From positions 1,075,353 through 1,139,352 of the forward strand of contig JAOQNJ010000001.1 of the NCBI GenBank assembly GCA_025961275.1: 64,000 nt of DNA, read 5' to 3'. The notes under the pieces are model-generated. The model saw nothing but the letters and a program-made list of their open reading frames with translations. It was not told the origin of the DNA and did no database searches. The translations under genes and the position numbers were made by a program. This stretch comes from Providencia alcalifaciens (GTDB taxonomy: Bacteria > Pseudomonadota > Gammaproteobacteria > Enterobacterales > Enterobacteriaceae). The first letter of the stretch is position 1, and every line of letters starts with the position of its first letter. This document shows positions 36,844-47,306 of this stretch, in pieces.

Positions 36844-37124
36844 AATGACTCTCAGTGCTGTGAATTGATAGGCTCAGTTTACCTGACATTTTTCAGAGAT
36901 CTATCTAATTTGAGCGTTTAATTCCCTTTCCTACTAATTTATTTAAGACAACTATACTTATCGATAATTGATTTTATTTGCCATTCACATATAAGGGTCA
37001 TTGGCTAACGTGATTAAAAGAGTTAGAATACAAAATTGGCATTAACTACTTGATTTATCGAAAATCATTAACATTTTTTTTCATTATTATTTCACTCAGT
37101 TTTTATAACGTTAAAGGTGTATGC

Positions 37125-38498
37125 GTGCAGAAATATTTTACAGAAGCGCGTAGCTTGCTCGCTCTCGGGATCCCGATTATTCTTGCTCAATTTTCACAAA
37201 CTGCGATGGGTTTTGTGGATACAGTGATGGCAGGAAGCGTCAGTGAAACTGAAATGTCAGCAGTTGCTGTCGGATTTTCAATCTGGCTGCCAGCTATTCT
37301 TTTTGGCCAGGGACTCTTAATGGCGTTAACGCCAATTGTCGCTCAAATGAACGGTTCAGGTCGCCGTAATTTAATTGGTAACCAGATTCAGCAAGGGCTT
37401 TGGTTAGCATTATTCCTATCACTTGGCGTTATTTTATTACTTTATAATAGCAAGTTGATTATCAGTAATATGCCACATATTAATGAAGAGTTAGCGGATA
37501 AATCAGTCCGTTTCTTGCATGCTATTATGTGGGGTGCGCCAGGTTATTTATTCTACCAAGTCTATCGAGGTCAATGTGAAGGTTTATCGAAAACCAAACC
37601 GGGTATGGTCATTGGTTTTCTTGGGCTGATGATAAATATTCCGATTAACTATATCTTTATATATGGTCATTTCGGTGCACCTGCATTAGGTGGTGTCGGG
37701 TGCGGTGTCGCAACAGCATCAGTTTACTGGGCAATGTGTATAATGATGCGTTGGTATGTAAAAAATGCATCATCACAGCGTGATATCAGCGCGACTCAAC
37801 GATTTGCGTCCCCTAACCCTCTTATTATGAAGCGTATTTTTGTTTTAGGCGCGCCTATTGGATTGGCATTATTCTTTGAAGTTTCGTTGTTTGCAATTGT
37901 TGCCTTGCTAGTTGCGCCTCTTGGCGTCGTTGCGGTTGCAGGTCACCAAGTCGCACTTAATTTTAGCTCAGTGATGTTTATGTTTCCATTATCATTAGGT
38001 ATTGCTGCAACTATTCGCGTAGGTTATAACCTGGGACGACAATCAACCGAAGCTGCCAAAGTCTCATCTTATACCAGTTTGGTGGTGGGATTATTGGTTG
38101 CGAGCTTTACCGCGATCCTCACTGCAACTTTTCGCGAACCTATCGCGCTGATGTATAACAAAAATCCTGATGTCGTTGTACTTGCATCAAGTCTAATGTT
38201 ATTTGCAGCTATTTATCAGCTTTCAGATTCTGTGCAGGTTATTGGTGCGGGGATATTACGTGGTTATAAAGATACACGCTCTATCTTCTTTATCACCTTC
38301 GTTGCTTATTGGCTCTTAGGGTTACCTGCTGGCTACATTCTCGCCTTAACTGATATCCTTTTCCCCGCTATGGGGCCAAAGGGGTTCTGGATTGGTTTTA
38401 TTGTTGGCCTTAGTGCCGCCGCAATTGGAATGGCAGCCCGAATTTGGTGGATCCATAAGCAACCTGACAGTGTCGTGTTATTACGCTCAACACGGTAG
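37125..38498 (+). CDS. mdtK: Multidrug efflux MATE transporter MdtK (NorM)
   Basis: 457-aa Na+-coupled multidrug exporter of the MATE family with 12 transmembrane helices. [20 protein letters not shown] and [21 protein letters not shown] are family signatures. The GTG at 37125 is chosen: it gives [14 protein letters not shown], the E. coli N-terminus, exact E. coli length, and AAAGG lies seven bases upstream. The longer frame from 37050 would add an unusual hydrophobic leader. Confidence 0.94.
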   Translation: MQKYFTEARSLLALGIPIILAQFSQTAMGFVDTVMAGSVSETEMSAVAVGFSIWLPAILFGQGLLMALTPIVAQMNGSGRRNLIGNQIQQGLWLALFLSLGVILLLYNSKLIISNMPHINEELADKSVRFLHAIMWGAPGYLFYQVYRGQCEGLSKTKPGMVIGFLGLMINIPINYIFIYGHFGAPALGGVGCGVATASVYWAMCIMMRWYVKNASSQRDISATQRFASPNPLIMKRIFVLGAPIGLALFFEVSLFAIVALLVAPLGVVAVAGHQVALNFSSVMFMFPLSLGIAATIRVGYNLGRQSTEAAKVSSYTSLVVGLLVASFTAILTATFREPIALMYNKNPDVVVLASSLMLFAAIYQLSDSVQVIGAGILRGYKDTRSIFFITFVAYWLLGLPAGYILALTDILFPAMGPKGFWIGFIVGLSAAAIGMAARIWWIHKQPDSVVLLRSTR

Positions 38499-38657
38499 TT
38501 GATGGAAAAACAAACAATTTATTCTTTGAGGGAATGTATTTTTGGTCAAGTCGCTTTAAATACGAGCAAACTCACACGAAAATACATTTTTCCTCTTGCC
38601 AGAACGACAACAGAAAGTTAATATTCGCCCCGTTGTTAGCCAGACGGTTTTTAACGC

Positions 38658-38734
38658 GCGTCCGTAGCTCAGTTGGTTAGAGCACCACCTTGACATGGTG
38701 GGGGTCGGTAGTTCGAGTCTACTCGGACGCACCA
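38658..38734 (+). tRNA. valV: tRNA-Val(GAC), copy 1
   Basis: 77 bases with encoded CCA. Acceptor stem GCGTCCG / CGGACGC, D-loop AGCTCAGTTGGTTAGAGC, anticodon loop TTGACAT with anticodon GAC, T-arm GTTCGAGTC. Matches E. coli valV/valW, which lie at the same place after mdtK. Confidence 0.97.
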
Positions 38735-38759
38735 TTTAAAACGTCAACGAAATTATAAT

Positions 38760-38836
38760 GCGTCCGTAGCTCAGTTGGTTAGAGCACCACCTTGACATGG
38801 TGGGGGTCGGTAGTTCGAGTCTACTCGGACGCACCA
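38760..38836 (+). tRNA. valW: tRNA-Val(GAC), copy 2
   Basis: Identical to the other two copies, 25 bases after the first; probably one polycistronic precursor. Confidence 0.97.
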
Positions 38837-38862
38837 TTTCGTATCATCGACAATATCACAAT

Positions 38863-38939
38863 GCGTCCGTAGCTCAGTTGGTTAGAGCACCACCTTGACA
38901 TGGTGGGGGTCGGTAGTTCGAGTCTACTCGGACGCACCA
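38863..38939 (+). tRNA. tRNA-Val(GAC), copy 3
   Basis: Third identical copy, 26 bases after the second. E. coli has two at this locus, so this is a local expansion. Confidence 0.97.
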
Positions 38940-39082
38940 TTCTATTTTTTCTTATCTTTCAATAATTTTACTAGCTATTGTTTTAAATTATTTTCCTGTT
39001 TTTTGTTGCGCAACATTTAGTTCGTAAATCCTCGTTTATTTTGATCTAAACTACCTCTTCACTCAATTTTGAAAAATTTGAT

Positions 39083-39111
39083 TTGTCTCACAGTTTTTTG
39101 TTGTCTATAAT
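39083..39111 (+). promoter_or_regulatory. Sigma-70 promoter of pykF
   Basis: TTGTCT (39083-39088), a 17-base spacer and a perfect TATAAT (39106-39111). Initiation is expected near 39118. Confidence 0.7.
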
Positions 39112-39121
39112 AAGTTTAAAC

Positions 39122-39137
39122 GCTGAAAGGTTTCATT
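39122..39137 (+). promoter_or_regulatory. Cra (FruR) operator-like site of pykF
   Basis: GCTGAAAGGTTTCATT fits the Cra consensus RSTGAAWCSNTHHW with one mismatch. It lies just after the -10 element, overlapping the expected start of transcription, as expected for repression. pykF is a known Cra-repressed gene in E. coli. Confidence 0.65.
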
Positions 39138-39346
39138 AGAAATAAATCAGTAAGTTAGCTTCAGTGAAGTAGATGATGGGTACAATAATTATGATAAAAA
39201 ATGAGATCTAATTCACAATAAAATTGCATTAAATAACAGACTGTCACCTATTCTTAATACAATGCGTTGCGCAAGCTCCTTTACTGGGATGCATTTTTGA
39301 ATCGGTGACAATATCGATTTCCTTTATAACCTTTAGATAGACTGCC

Positions 39347-40759
39347 ATGAAAAAAACTAAAATTGTTTGTACTATCGGTCCAAAAACCGAATCAGAAGAA
39401 AAACTGGGTCAACTTCTTGATGCAGGCATGAATGTCATGCGTCTCAACTTCTCTCACGGTGACTTTGATGAGCATGGTCAACGCATCAAAAATTTACGTG
39501 CCGTCTGTGCAAAAACTGGGAAACAAGCTGCAATCCTTCTTGATACTAAAGGACCTGAAATTCGCACAATGAAACTAGAGAACGGTAATGATGTTTCTCT
39601 TGTTGCTGGTCAAATCTTTACATTCACCACTGATACTTCCGTTATTGGCAATAAAGATAAAGTCGCCGTCACCTATGCAGGCCTAACTTCAGATCTTAAC
39701 GCGGGTGATACTGTCTTAGTTGATGATGGTCTAATTGGCATGAAAGTCAAAGACGTCACTGCAACTGAAGTTATTTGTGAAGTCTTAAATAATGGTGATT
39801 TAGGTGAGAAAAAAGGGGTTAACCTGCCAGGTGTGTCTATTGGCTTGCCTGCTCTTGCTGAAAAAGACAAAGAAGATTTAGTTTTTGGTTGTGAGCAAGG
39901 CGTTGATTTTGTCGCAGCATCCTTTATTCGTAAAGGCTCTGATGTTGAAGAAATTCGTGCTCATTTGAAAAAACACGGCGGCGAAAATATTCAAATTATC
40001 TCTAAAATTGAAAACCAAGAAGGTTTAAATAACTTCGATGAAATTTTAGAAGCCTCTGATGGCATCATGGTTGCTCGTGGCGACTTAGGTGTTGAAATTC
40101 CTGTAGAAGAAGTTATCTTTGCACAAAAGATGATGATTGAAAAATGTGTTGCTGCACGTAAAGTCGTTATTACCGCAACACAAATGTTAGATTCCATGAT
40201 TAAAAACCCTCGCCCTACTCGTGCAGAGGCAGGCGATGTAGCTAACGCCATTTTAGATGGTACTGATGCAGTTATGCTTTCTGGCGAAAGTGCAAAAGGT
40301 AAATATCCAATTGAAGCTGTAACCATCATGGCAACAATTTGTGAGCGTACTGACCGCGTGATGCCTACTCGTATCGATAGTCAAAAACCAGGTCAACCTT
40401 TACGTGTTACAGAAGCCGTTTCACGTGGTGCTGTCGAAATGTCAGAAAAATTGCACGTTCCGCTGATTGTTGTCGCAACTTACGGTGGTAAATCTGCAAA
40501 ATCAGTGCGTAAATACTTCCCAACTGCGCCAATTTTAGCACTGACCACTAATGAAGAGACTGCCCGTCAGCTGTTATTAGTTAAAGGTGTCATTCCAATG
40601 TTAATCAATGGTTTTACATCAACAGATGATTTTTATCGTGAAGGTAAACGTGCGGCATTAAATAGTGGCCTGGCAAAAGAAGGTGACGCTATTGTAATGG
40701 TTTCTGGTGCTCTTGTTCCAAGTGGAACAACAAATACGTCATCAGTACACGTTCTATAA
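39347..40759 (+). CDS. pykF: Pyruvate kinase I
   Basis: 470-aa glycolytic enzyme, phosphoenolpyruvate plus ADP to pyruvate plus ATP; the F isoform is activated by fructose 1,6-bisphosphate. Catalytic motifs include [28 protein letters not shown], the active-site Lys in [10 protein letters not shown], and [23 protein letters not shown]. Length equals E. coli PykF. Transcribed alone, with a terminator at 40786-40821. Confidence 0.97.
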   Translation: MKKTKIVCTIGPKTESEEKLGQLLDAGMNVMRLNFSHGDFDEHGQRIKNLRAVCAKTGKQAAILLDTKGPEIRTMKLENGNDVSLVAGQIFTFTTDTSVIGNKDKVAVTYAGLTSDLNAGDTVLVDDGLIGMKVKDVTATEVICEVLNNGDLGEKKGVNLPGVSIGLPALAEKDKEDLVFGCEQGVDFVAASFIRKGSDVEEIRAHLKKHGGENIQIISKIENQEGLNNFDEILEASDGIMVARGDLGVEIPVEEVIFAQKMMIEKCVAARKVVITATQMLDSMIKNPRPTRAEAGDVANAILDGTDAVMLSGESAKGKYPIEAVTIMATICERTDRVMPTRIDSQKPGQPLRVTEAVSRGAVEMSEKLHVPLIVVATYGGKSAKSVRKYFPTAPILALTTNEETARQLLLVKGVIPMLINGFTSTDDFYREGKRAALNSGLAKEGDAIVMVSGALVPSGTTNTSSVHVL

Positions 40760-40785
40760 TTAAATAGAGTAAAACTTATAATATT

Positions 40786-40821
40786 AAGCCCTATGCTGTT
40801 TACTCAGCCTAGGGCTTTTTT
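40786..40821 (+). terminator. Terminator of pykF
   Basis: AAGCCCTA ... TAGGGCTT stem followed by TTTTTATT. The remaining sequence to 41167 is the AT-rich lpp promoter region and contains no ORF. Confidence 0.85.
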
Positions 40822-41167
40822 ATTTGACATAAAGTGCTTTTACCAGCTAATTTTTCAACTTATGACTTTATTGCAATTTATTATTCATTTGTTATGTTAG
40901 TCTAATATCTTAGAATATTTTTGATTGACTTAATAATAGCATTAAAAGTTAAAATTGAATTTTTCTTATTTTTCCTACTGCATGGCGTAAAGTATTTCTA
41001 GCAAAACTGGAAATTAAGTACTAGCATAAGACTAAGTAAGTACCATTCTCGGACACATAAAGTGATCCTAATAAGATTAAGCAGATAGAGAAACACTATC
41101 TGAAATCTATTTTGTTGGTAGCTTACTTTTTATATTTTCAATATAAATCTATCTAGAGGGTAAAATA

Positions 41168-41404
41168 ATGATTCGTACTAAAATTGTACTGGGCTCTATC
41201 GTATTGGCTTCAGCATTACTGGCGGGTTGTTCTAACAGCACTGAAGTACAAAAACTCTCTTCAGATGTGCAAACTCTGAATGGTAAAGTTGATCAACTGA
41301 GCAATGATGTTCAAACTATTCGTGCTGAAGTGCAAACTGCACAGCAAGAAGCAGCTCGCGCTAACCAACGTCTGGACAATCAAGTTCGTTCTTACAAAAA
41401 ATAA
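41168..41404 (+). CDS. lpp: Major outer-membrane (Braun) lipoprotein
   Basis: 78-aa lipoprotein: signal peptide with lipobox LLAGC (Cys at residue 21), then a trimeric coiled coil with heptads ([20 protein letters not shown]) and a C-terminal lysine (RSYKK) that is attached covalently to peptidoglycan. It tethers the outer membrane. CTAGAGGGTA before the ATG is the same as in E. coli lpp. The next gene, ldtE, encodes an enzyme family that acts on peptidoglycan cross-links. Confidence 0.97.
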   Translation: MIRTKIVLGSIVLASALLAGCSNSTEVQKLSSDVQTLNGKVDQLSNDVQTIRAEVQTAQQEAARANQRLDNQVRSYKK

Positions 41405-41460
41405 GTTTGAATTAGCAGCGATGATATAGAAAATTTTTTCTTTACATCGCCCAGTGTCTA

Positions 41461-41495
41461 TAAGAGGGCCTATATTTATAGGCTCTCTTATTTTT
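41461..41495 (+). terminator. Terminator of lpp
   Basis: TAAGAGGGCC ... GGCTCTCTTA stem followed by five Ts, about 55 bases after the stop. Confidence 0.88.
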
Positions 41496-41895
41496 GGCTG
41501 CTAGTTTATTTGAGCTCAATTTAAAAGGCGCCACCTAGCCATAGATAAAAAACCGACTAAATTGAAATTGTACCGTTATTGATGACGTCAGAATGGGGAT
41601 GTTGAAAGAACAATTGTGTCATTAGATTGACAGCGTGGCATGCTATATCTTATAAAAAAATCGATTTTTTACTGAAAGCCTTCACAAGCAGGTTCATTAT
41701 TTTTAATAATTTCAAATAATTATAGCAACCCTGATAAAATATCGCCAATCGCCCACACTTAAATACTTGTGAAACCATTTCATTTTTAATCATACAGTAA
41801 GAATGTGATCTCATTGATAGCAGGTTCTTTTTATTTAATAATTCTTGCTAACTGAACCTGCTATTAGTTCACTTTTCGTTCTAAATTTAAGTTAA
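41496..41895. other. Convergent lpp-ldtE intergenic region
   Basis: About 400 bases. A 10-bp inverted repeat TAGCAGGTTC (41818-41827) / GAACCTGCTA (41854-41863) lies downstream of ldtE and may end its transcript; another AGCAGGTTC occurs at about 41689. No ORF. Confidence 0.5.
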
Positions 41896-42972
41896 CTATT
41901 TGCTTGTAGATTCACTATATACCGGTTGAGGTTGTGAAATGTGAAATGTTTCAATTGGCTTCAACTCTGGATATTTACCCTGCTCTGCTGAAGCACTGCT
42001 ACTTTCAGCTTCACTAACTTCATATTCAGGCTCAGATTGTTCATGTTGATTACCCTGCTCATTATTCACCTTTACAGGCAGCCCTGAACGCCTCACGAGT
42101 TCTTTTTGAACTAAATCCTTGTCAATACCTTCATTCTCTAAAAAACGCTTAAAATCATCAGACAAAGCGATAGGCATGGTTTGCGGATCATCATTAGTTG
42201 TCTTAGACAGTGGTTGGTGTACTTCAATATAATAATTACCATCCGCCTCTTTAGAGTATTTGATTGGTTGATTAATCACTTGGACACGAGTTCCTTTAGG
42301 AACTGTTTTAAATAGCGCTTCAATGTCATCCGGACGTAAACGAATACAACCAGAGCTCACTCGCATACCAATGCCGAAATCCGCATTGGTACCGTGGATC
42401 AAGTACTCACCTTTACCATAGGCTAAACGCAGAGCATAAAGACCCATTGGGTTTTCAGGTCCTGCTGGTACAACCGCAGGTAATATAATGCCTTCCTTTG
42501 CATAGTTTTTACGGATATTCACTGTCGGCGTCCACGTTGGATCTTTGATGGATTGGCTCACAGAGGTAACCATTTCTGGTGTATCGCGTCCTAATTGACC
42601 GATACCTATTGGATATACAACAACATCATCGCTACCTGCGGGATAATAATAAAGTCTTAACTCTGCAAGATTTATCACAATCCCCGATCTTGGTGTAGCA
42701 GGAAGTAACATCTGAGTAGGAATAATCAACTCTTTGCCTGCTTCAGGCAAATAGGGATCAGTACCGGGATTAGCTTCTAGCATCCCAAGTAAACCAATTT
42801 GGTGTTCACTGGCAATCATTTCTAACGAACGTCCGTCATCGGGTACAACATAGAGCGTATTTTCCCCGATAAGACGTGTATTACTGTCTGGTAATGGATA
42901 ATCCATCGCTTGTACTGGCGACAACAATGCACTCGCTACCAATAAACTTGCCATCGTTAACACTTTCTTCAT
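41896..42972 (-). CDS. ldtE: L,D-transpeptidase LdtE (YnhG)
   Basis: 358-aa periplasmic enzyme making 3-3 peptidoglycan cross-links. Signal peptide MKKVLTMASLLVASALLSP; LysM-like domain (LGMLEANPGTDPYLPEAGKE); YkuD catalytic domain with HGTNADFGIGMRVSSGCIRLRP (catalytic His and Cys); then a long acidic, low-complexity C-terminal extension. The start at 42972 has GGAGCC just upstream; a longer frame from 42996 disrupts the signal peptide. E. coli LdtE lies between lpp and sufE, as here. Compared with E. coli the C-terminal tail is longer. Confidence 0.93.
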   Translation of the reverse strand: MKKVLTMASLLVASALLSPVQAMDYPLPDSNTRLIGENTLYVVPDDGRSLEMIASEHQIGLLGMLEANPGTDPYLPEAGKELIIPTQMLLPATPRSGIVINLAELRLYYYPAGSDDVVVYPIGIGQLGRDTPEMVTSVSQSIKDPTWTPTVNIRKNYAKEGIILPAVVPAGPENPMGLYALRLAYGKGEYLIHGTNADFGIGMRVSSGCIRLRPDDIEALFKTVPKGTRVQVINQPIKYSKEADGNYYIEVHQPLSKTTNDDPQTMPIALSDDFKRFLENEGIDKDLVQKELVRRSGLPVKVNNEQGNQHEQSEPEYEVSEAESSSASAEQGKYPELKPIETFHISQPQPVYSESTSK

Positions 42973-43188
42973 ACCGGCTCCAGGGAAATAATTCAATACT
43001 ATCTACTAGTTATAGATGTACATAATAGCAACAATATTACATATCTATAATACCTATTAGACATTTTAGATATCAATGGCTATTACTTAGCTTAAAAAAC
43101 AGCATATTAGCTTAACAAATAAACGTCACACCTGTTCATAGGATTAGAGCGAAAAGTGAGCGAAGAAGTGACATTCCCCGCTTAATTA

Positions 43189-43605
43189 TTATTGCAGAAC
43201 TGACGCACGAGCGAGAATCGAGCGGATCATCGCATTAAGACCTTGAGTACGTGACGGGGTTAAATGTTGCTCTAAAGCAAGTTGCGAGAAAAATGCTTTT
43301 ATATCTAACGATAGAATTTGTTCAGCAGTTTTGCCTTGGAATAAAATAATCACTATCGCCACTAATCCTTTTACAATGGCTGCATCACTATCACCAACAA
43401 AGTTGATACTGCCGTCAGATTGTTTCTGCATATCAATCCAAACTTGGCTCTGGCAACCCGCAATAAGGTTAGCATCACTACGTTGAGAGTCAGTTAGATC
43501 AGCCAAACGCCCACCAAGCTCTATCATGTAGAGATAACGTTCTTCCCAGTCCTGACAACGTGCAAAATTACGCAGTAACTTATGTTCATCGGGCAAAGCT
43601 GGCAT
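43189..43605 (-). CDS. sufE: Cysteine desulfuration protein SufE
   Basis: 138-aa sulfur acceptor that takes persulfide from SufS. The acceptor Cys is in LIAGCQSQVWIDM near residue 50; DEHKLLRNFARCQDWEERYLYMIELG and SRTQGLNAMI are family motifs. Last gene of the suf group, but here separated from sufS by about 390 bases containing a hairpin and an ERIC-like repeat, so it may have its own expression. Confidence 0.95.
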   Translation of the reverse strand: MPALPDEHKLLRNFARCQDWEERYLYMIELGGRLADLTDSQRSDANLIAGCQSQVWIDMQKQSDGSINFVGDSDAAIVKGLVAIVIILFQGKTAEQILSLDIKAFFSQLALEQHLTPSRTQGLNAMIRSILARASVLQ

Positions 43606-43785
43606 ACTTCTTTCCTTACTTAATCGTAAATGTACTAAGGGTTGATTAGCCTAGTATCGATCTTTTATGAATATTCATGATGTTGTGGAAGGGAGTGATA
43701 TCGCGCTACTCTTAAACATTACAACAAAATAAAGCCACACTCGTTGCATCTGACTTCCCTTCCTTGCTTCAAATTTTAGGGAACT

Positions 43786-43912
43786 ATACCCAAAATAACC
43801 CGAGTTGCATATAGGTGACAAACGAAGATAACTTGAGGAGTATAGATAACTATGTGACTCAACTAGCTGAGTATATACAACACTCATGCAGCTTAAAGAG
43901 TGAAGAGTATAT
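43786..43912. repeat. ERIC-like repeat between sufS and sufE
   Basis: Begins ATACCCAAAATAACCCGAG and ends with AGCTTAAAGAGTG; a diverged relative of the element at 26340-26457, with the central TAGATAACTATGTGACT palindrome region. It lies inside the otherwise compact suf operon. Confidence 0.55.
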
Positions 43913-43915
43913 ATC

Positions 43916-43955
43916 ATTGAGAAGAAGCCAATAACATATTGGCTTTTCTCAATAA
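43916..43955 (-). terminator. Long hairpin after sufS
   Basis: On the minus strand ATTGAGAA-AAGCCAATA-TGT-TATTGGCTT-C-TTCTCAAT forms a stem of about 17 pairs. It lies 40 bases after the sufS stop, before sufE. There is no clean U-run, but it may lower sufE expression relative to sufABCDS. Confidence 0.55.
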
Positions 43956-43991
43956 ACAACAACAAAAATAAAAACAATTAGATTTGATAAG

Positions 43992-45230
43992 TTAGCCTAA
44001 TAACTTTTTAACTCGCTGTAATGCGTTGAATAATAAATCAATTTCTTCTTTAGTCGTATAGATACCGACAGAGGCACGGCACATAGCAGGTACACCAAAA
44101 CGATCCATCAAAGGCAACGCGCAGTGATGGCCTGTACGAATCGCTATACCATACTGATCTAAGAATGACCCAACATCATAGGCATGATGCTTACCAAGAT
44201 TAAAAGCAATAACGCCTTCGCGCTGATCATTACCATATAAGGTTATTGACGGGATTTCTTTTAATTTTTGTGTTGCATAAGCCATGATCTCGGCTTCATA
44301 TGCAAAGACCTCAGTCAAACCAATTGCATTGAGATAATCAAAAGCAGCACCTAGTCCGATAATTGCACTGACGTTCGGTGTACCAGCTTCAAAACGCCAT
44401 GGTGCATCCGCATATGTTATACCTTTTTTGAGGCTAACTTGACGGATCATCGCCCCACCGCCTTCCCATGGTGGCATTTGATCTAAAAGTGATTTTTTGC
44501 CATATAGAATACCAATACCCGTTGGCCCATACAATTTATGCCCCGAAAATGCATAAAAATCGCAGTCAAGATCTTGCACATCAACAATACTATGCATCGC
44601 ACCTTGAGCTCCATCAACAGACACATAAAGCTCTGCGCCACGTGAAGCAGCTATAGCTCTTGCTTGCTGAATAATGTCTTTTACCGGATTGACTGTTCCT
44701 AATACATTAGAGATATGTGTAAAGCTCAACAAACGAGTATTTACATCGATCAACTCATCTAATTTTTCTAATTGTAATGTTCCACAGTCAGATACGGACA
44801 AGATACGAATTTCAAAACCCATTATTTCTGCCAACATAAACCATGGAACAATATTGGCGTGGTGCTCCATCTCAGTAATGACAATATTATCGCCTTTACC
44901 AATAAATTTTCGACCGAAGCTATTTGCTACTAAATTAAGAGCTTCCGTTGTGCCCTTAACAAATACAATTTCTTCTGCTGATGCTGCATGAATAAAATCT
45001 GCCGCTTTTTGGCGAACTTCTTCCATCATGGTCGTCGCTTGTGCGCTGAGCGTATGTATGCCGCGATGAACTGCGGCATATTGATGCAACGTAAACTCGC
45101 TCTCTCTTCCAATCACCTGTAAAGGTTTTTGGGCACTCGCTGCGCTATCAAGATAAACCAAAGGATGATTATTCACACTCTGGGATAAGGCAGGAAAATC
45201 CTGCCTAACTGCTGCTACATTGTATGTCAT
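43992..45230 (-). CDS. sufS: Cysteine desulfurase SufS
   Basis: 412-aa PLP enzyme that takes sulfur from cysteine for Fe-S cluster assembly under stress. PLP Lys in [15 protein letters not shown]; persulfide Cys in [16 protein letters not shown]-terminal [15 protein letters not shown]. Group II desulfurase with the SufS-type short Cys loop. The start is 8 bases after the sufD stop, so the genes are coupled. Confidence 0.96.
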   Translation of the reverse strand: MTYNVAAVRQDFPALSQSVNNHPLVYLDSAASAQKPLQVIGRESEFTLHQYAAVHRGIHTLSAQATTMMEEVRQKAADFIHAASAEEIVFVKGTTEALNLVANSFGRKFIGKGDNIVITEMEHHANIVPWFMLAEIMGFEIRILSVSDCGTLQLEKLDELIDVNTRLLSFTHISNVLGTVNPVKDIIQQARAIAASRGAELYVSVDGAQGAMHSIVDVQDLDCDFYAFSGHKLYGPTGIGILYGKKSLLDQMPPWEGGGAMIRQVSLKKGITYADAPWRFEAGTPNVSAIIGLGAAFDYLNAIGLTEVFAYEAEIMAYATQKLKEIPSITLYGNDQREGVIAFNLGKHHAYDVGSFLDQYGIAIRTGHHCALPLMDRFGVPAMCRASVGIYTTKEEIDLLFNALQRVKKLLG

Positions 45231-45237
45231 ACGAATA

Positions 45238-46542
45238 CTAGACCTCTGCTAAGCGCTGGCGGATACTCGCCATCACAGCTTGTTTCAGCTCATCTGATTC
45301 AATCGATTCAGTGAGCTCAGCTGCAAAAGCAATAATGATCATATGTTTCGCCGCTTTACCATCAATGCCTCTTGAACGCAGATAAAATAACTGCTCATCA
45401 TCGATACGCCCGACGGTTGCACCATGTCCACATTTGACATCATCAGCATAGATTTCTAACTGGGGCTTAGTATCAATTTCTGATTTTTCACCTAATAACA
45501 AGGTGTTATTACTCATTTGCCCATCAGTCTTTAATGCATTTGGTGAAACTTTAATAACGCCATTAAACACAGCCTTACTGCTGTCCATCGCAATTACTTT
45601 ATGTAACTGACGGCTTTGGCAATGACCTGCGTTATGTTCAAGATACGTTCTGGTATCAGCAATTTCAGCATCTTTTGGTAATAGCAAACTATTAAGTGAC
45701 AAATTGGCACTTTCACCTTCAAGTTGAGCGCTGGTATGATTACGCGTTAGTTTAGCCCCAAGTAAGAAACTACTGCTCAATACTTGGCTGTCACGACCAA
45801 CAACAATATCATTATGCGCAAAATGCTGTGCTTGGTTGTTCTCATTGTTCAGCTTAAAGTGCCTAAACTGAGCATTATCACCAACTTCAACCGTTAAACG
45901 ACTTCCTGTAAAATGTGTTTTATCATTCACACTAACAAAGTGCTCAATCACCTGAGCTTTGCTATTCGTACCCAACGTAATGTGGTAGCGATACTGACTC
46001 GTATTAACCTCTGCCCCATCATGTCCACTGGATAAATTCAGCAAATAAAGCGGTTTTTGTGCAATTTGATTAGCAGCTAGATGAATAACAATAGGTTGCT
46101 GAGCAAGACTCTCAGTTAAATGTAAAAAGATTTCACTGTTAACCGCATCAGGCAACATATCTTGATTATCTAACAGGGCAACTTGAAACGGCCCTGTATC
46201 AACCGAGCTTAATGTAGAACTATAACGACCGTCTATAAGGACAATTCGATAAGCATCAATTGACAGCGCAAGTGCTTCACACGCTTTTTCATCAATATTT
46301 TGCTCAGCAAAACTGTAATGTGTATTCAGAACAGTTTGTAAAGGCGTGTAGTGCCAATCTTCATGGCGAAATTCAGGTAAACCTACCTGATTGGCCTTTT
46401 CCCAATGTACCGCTGCATGGTGTGATTTACCACCAGAACGTAGATTGAAAAGTGTTGCAAAACGCGCCATCGCTTGCTCATTTAATGCAGCTACTTGAGA
46501 ACGTTTTCCTGATTTTTCACTGTTGGTCAATAAGCCAGCCAT
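45238..46542 (-). CDS. sufD: Fe-S cluster scaffold subunit SufD
   Basis: 434-aa SufBC2D complex subunit. The C-terminal part has the conserved core [33 protein letters not shown] and [21 protein letters not shown]. The start at 46542 ([11 protein letters not shown]) is preferred over the long frame from 46620 because GGAGGAG precedes it and E. coli SufD begins likewise. It overlaps sufC by 26 bases. The N-terminal region is diverged from E. coli, as usual for SufD. Confidence 0.94.
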   Translation of the reverse strand: MAGLLTNSEKSGKRSQVAALNEQAMARFATLFNLRSGGKSHHAAVHWEKANQVGLPEFRHEDWHYTPLQTVLNTHYSFAEQNIDEKACEALALSIDAYRIVLIDGRYSSTLSSVDTGPFQVALLDNQDMLPDAVNSEIFLHLTESLAQQPIVIHLAANQIAQKPLYLLNLSSGHDGAEVNTSQYRYHITLGTNSKAQVIEHFVSVNDKTHFTGSRLTVEVGDNAQFRHFKLNNENNQAQHFAHNDIVVGRDSQVLSSSFLLGAKLTRNHTSAQLEGESANLSLNSLLLPKDAEIADTRTYLEHNAGHCQSRQLHKVIAMDSSKAVFNGVIKVSPNALKTDGQMSNNTLLLGEKSEIDTKPQLEIYADDVKCGHGATVGRIDDEQLFYLRSRGIDGKAAKHMIIIAFAAELTESIESDELKQAVMASIRQRLAEV

Positions 46543-47263
46543 AACCTTGCTCCTCCAGTTTTTTCGCCAAGCTGAAATCACCTGATTTGATGATTTTCCC
46601 CTGATATAGAACATGTACAAAATCAGGTTTGACGTAATCCAGAATACGCTGGTAGTGCGTCACAATGATAAATGAACGTTCTGGTGAACGCAGTGAATTG
46701 ACGCCATTTGCAACAATTTTTAATGCATCGATATCCAGCCCAGAGTCAGTTTCATCCAAGATGCACAGCTGCGGCTCAAGTGCAGCCATTTGCAAAATGT
46801 CGTTACGTTTCTTCTCGCCACCAGAGAAACCTACGTTAACTGAGCGAGTTAGTAGATCTTGAGGCATCTCAAGTAAATTAATTTTATCTTCGATAAAATC
46901 TTGAAAATCAAAACGATCTAAAGCTTCTTCTTGACGATATTCTCGCACTGCATTCACCGCAGTTTGCAAGAAAAATTGGTTACTCACACCCGGAATTTCT
47001 ACTGGATATTGGAATGCGAGGAAAATCCCCTCACCCGCACGTTCTTCTGGATCCAGCTCAAGGAGATTTTTACCTTTAAAGGTCACTTCACCACTATCAA
47101 TTTCATACTCTTCACGACCCGCTAGCGTCGCAGATAGGGTACTTTTACCTGAACCGTTTGGTCCCATAATCGCGTGAACTTCACCAGGCTTCACTTCCAG
47201 TGATAAGCCCTTTAATATTTCATTACCTTCTACACTTACATGTAAATTTTTAACACTCAACAT
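46517..47263 (-). CDS. sufC: Fe-S assembly ATPase SufC
   Basis: 248-aa ABC-type ATPase of SufBC2D. Walker A GPNGSGKSTL, Q-loop AFQYPVEIPG, signature GFSGGEKKRND, Walker B LCILDETDSGLD, and switch histidine in IIVTHYQRIL. It drives cluster assembly on SufB/SufD; cytosolic, not a transporter. Confidence 0.97.
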   Translation of the reverse strand: MLSVKNLHVSVEGNEILKGLSLEVKPGEVHAIMGPNGSGKSTLSATLAGREEYEIDSGEVTFKGKNLLELDPEERAGEGIFLAFQYPVEIPGVSNQFFLQTAVNAVREYRQEEALDRFDFQDFIEDKINLLEMPQDLLTRSVNVGFSGGEKKRNDILQMAALEPQLCILDETDSGLDIDALKIVANGVNSLRSPERSFIIVTHYQRILDYVKPDFVHVLYQGKIIKSGDFSLAKKLEEQGYGWLIDQQ

Positions 47264-47306
47264 ATGAACATGCCTTTAGCGCCTTGCGCATATAAACCTA
47301 TTTGTA

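Larger units (their letters stand above)
38940..39346 (+). other. pykF upstream region
   Basis: About 400 bases between the tRNA genes and pykF, holding the promoter and Cra-like site listed separately, then a 5' leader of about 230 bases. E. coli ydhR/ydhS-type genes found near here are absent. No ORF. Confidence 0.6.

Noticed and set aside
36844..37124. FMN riboswitch upstream of ribE
   Set aside because: The conserved FMN-element bases could not be found in the ribE-mdtK gap; in enterics the riboswitch belongs to ribB.
38658..38939. Regularly spaced repeats that could suggest a CRISPR array
   Set aside because: The repeats are complete tRNA-Val genes with CCA ends. No CRISPR array or cas gene was seen in the window.
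43675..43977. 100-codon minus-strand frame between sufS and sufE
   Set aside because: It covers the ERIC-like repeat and hairpin and has no protein family features.
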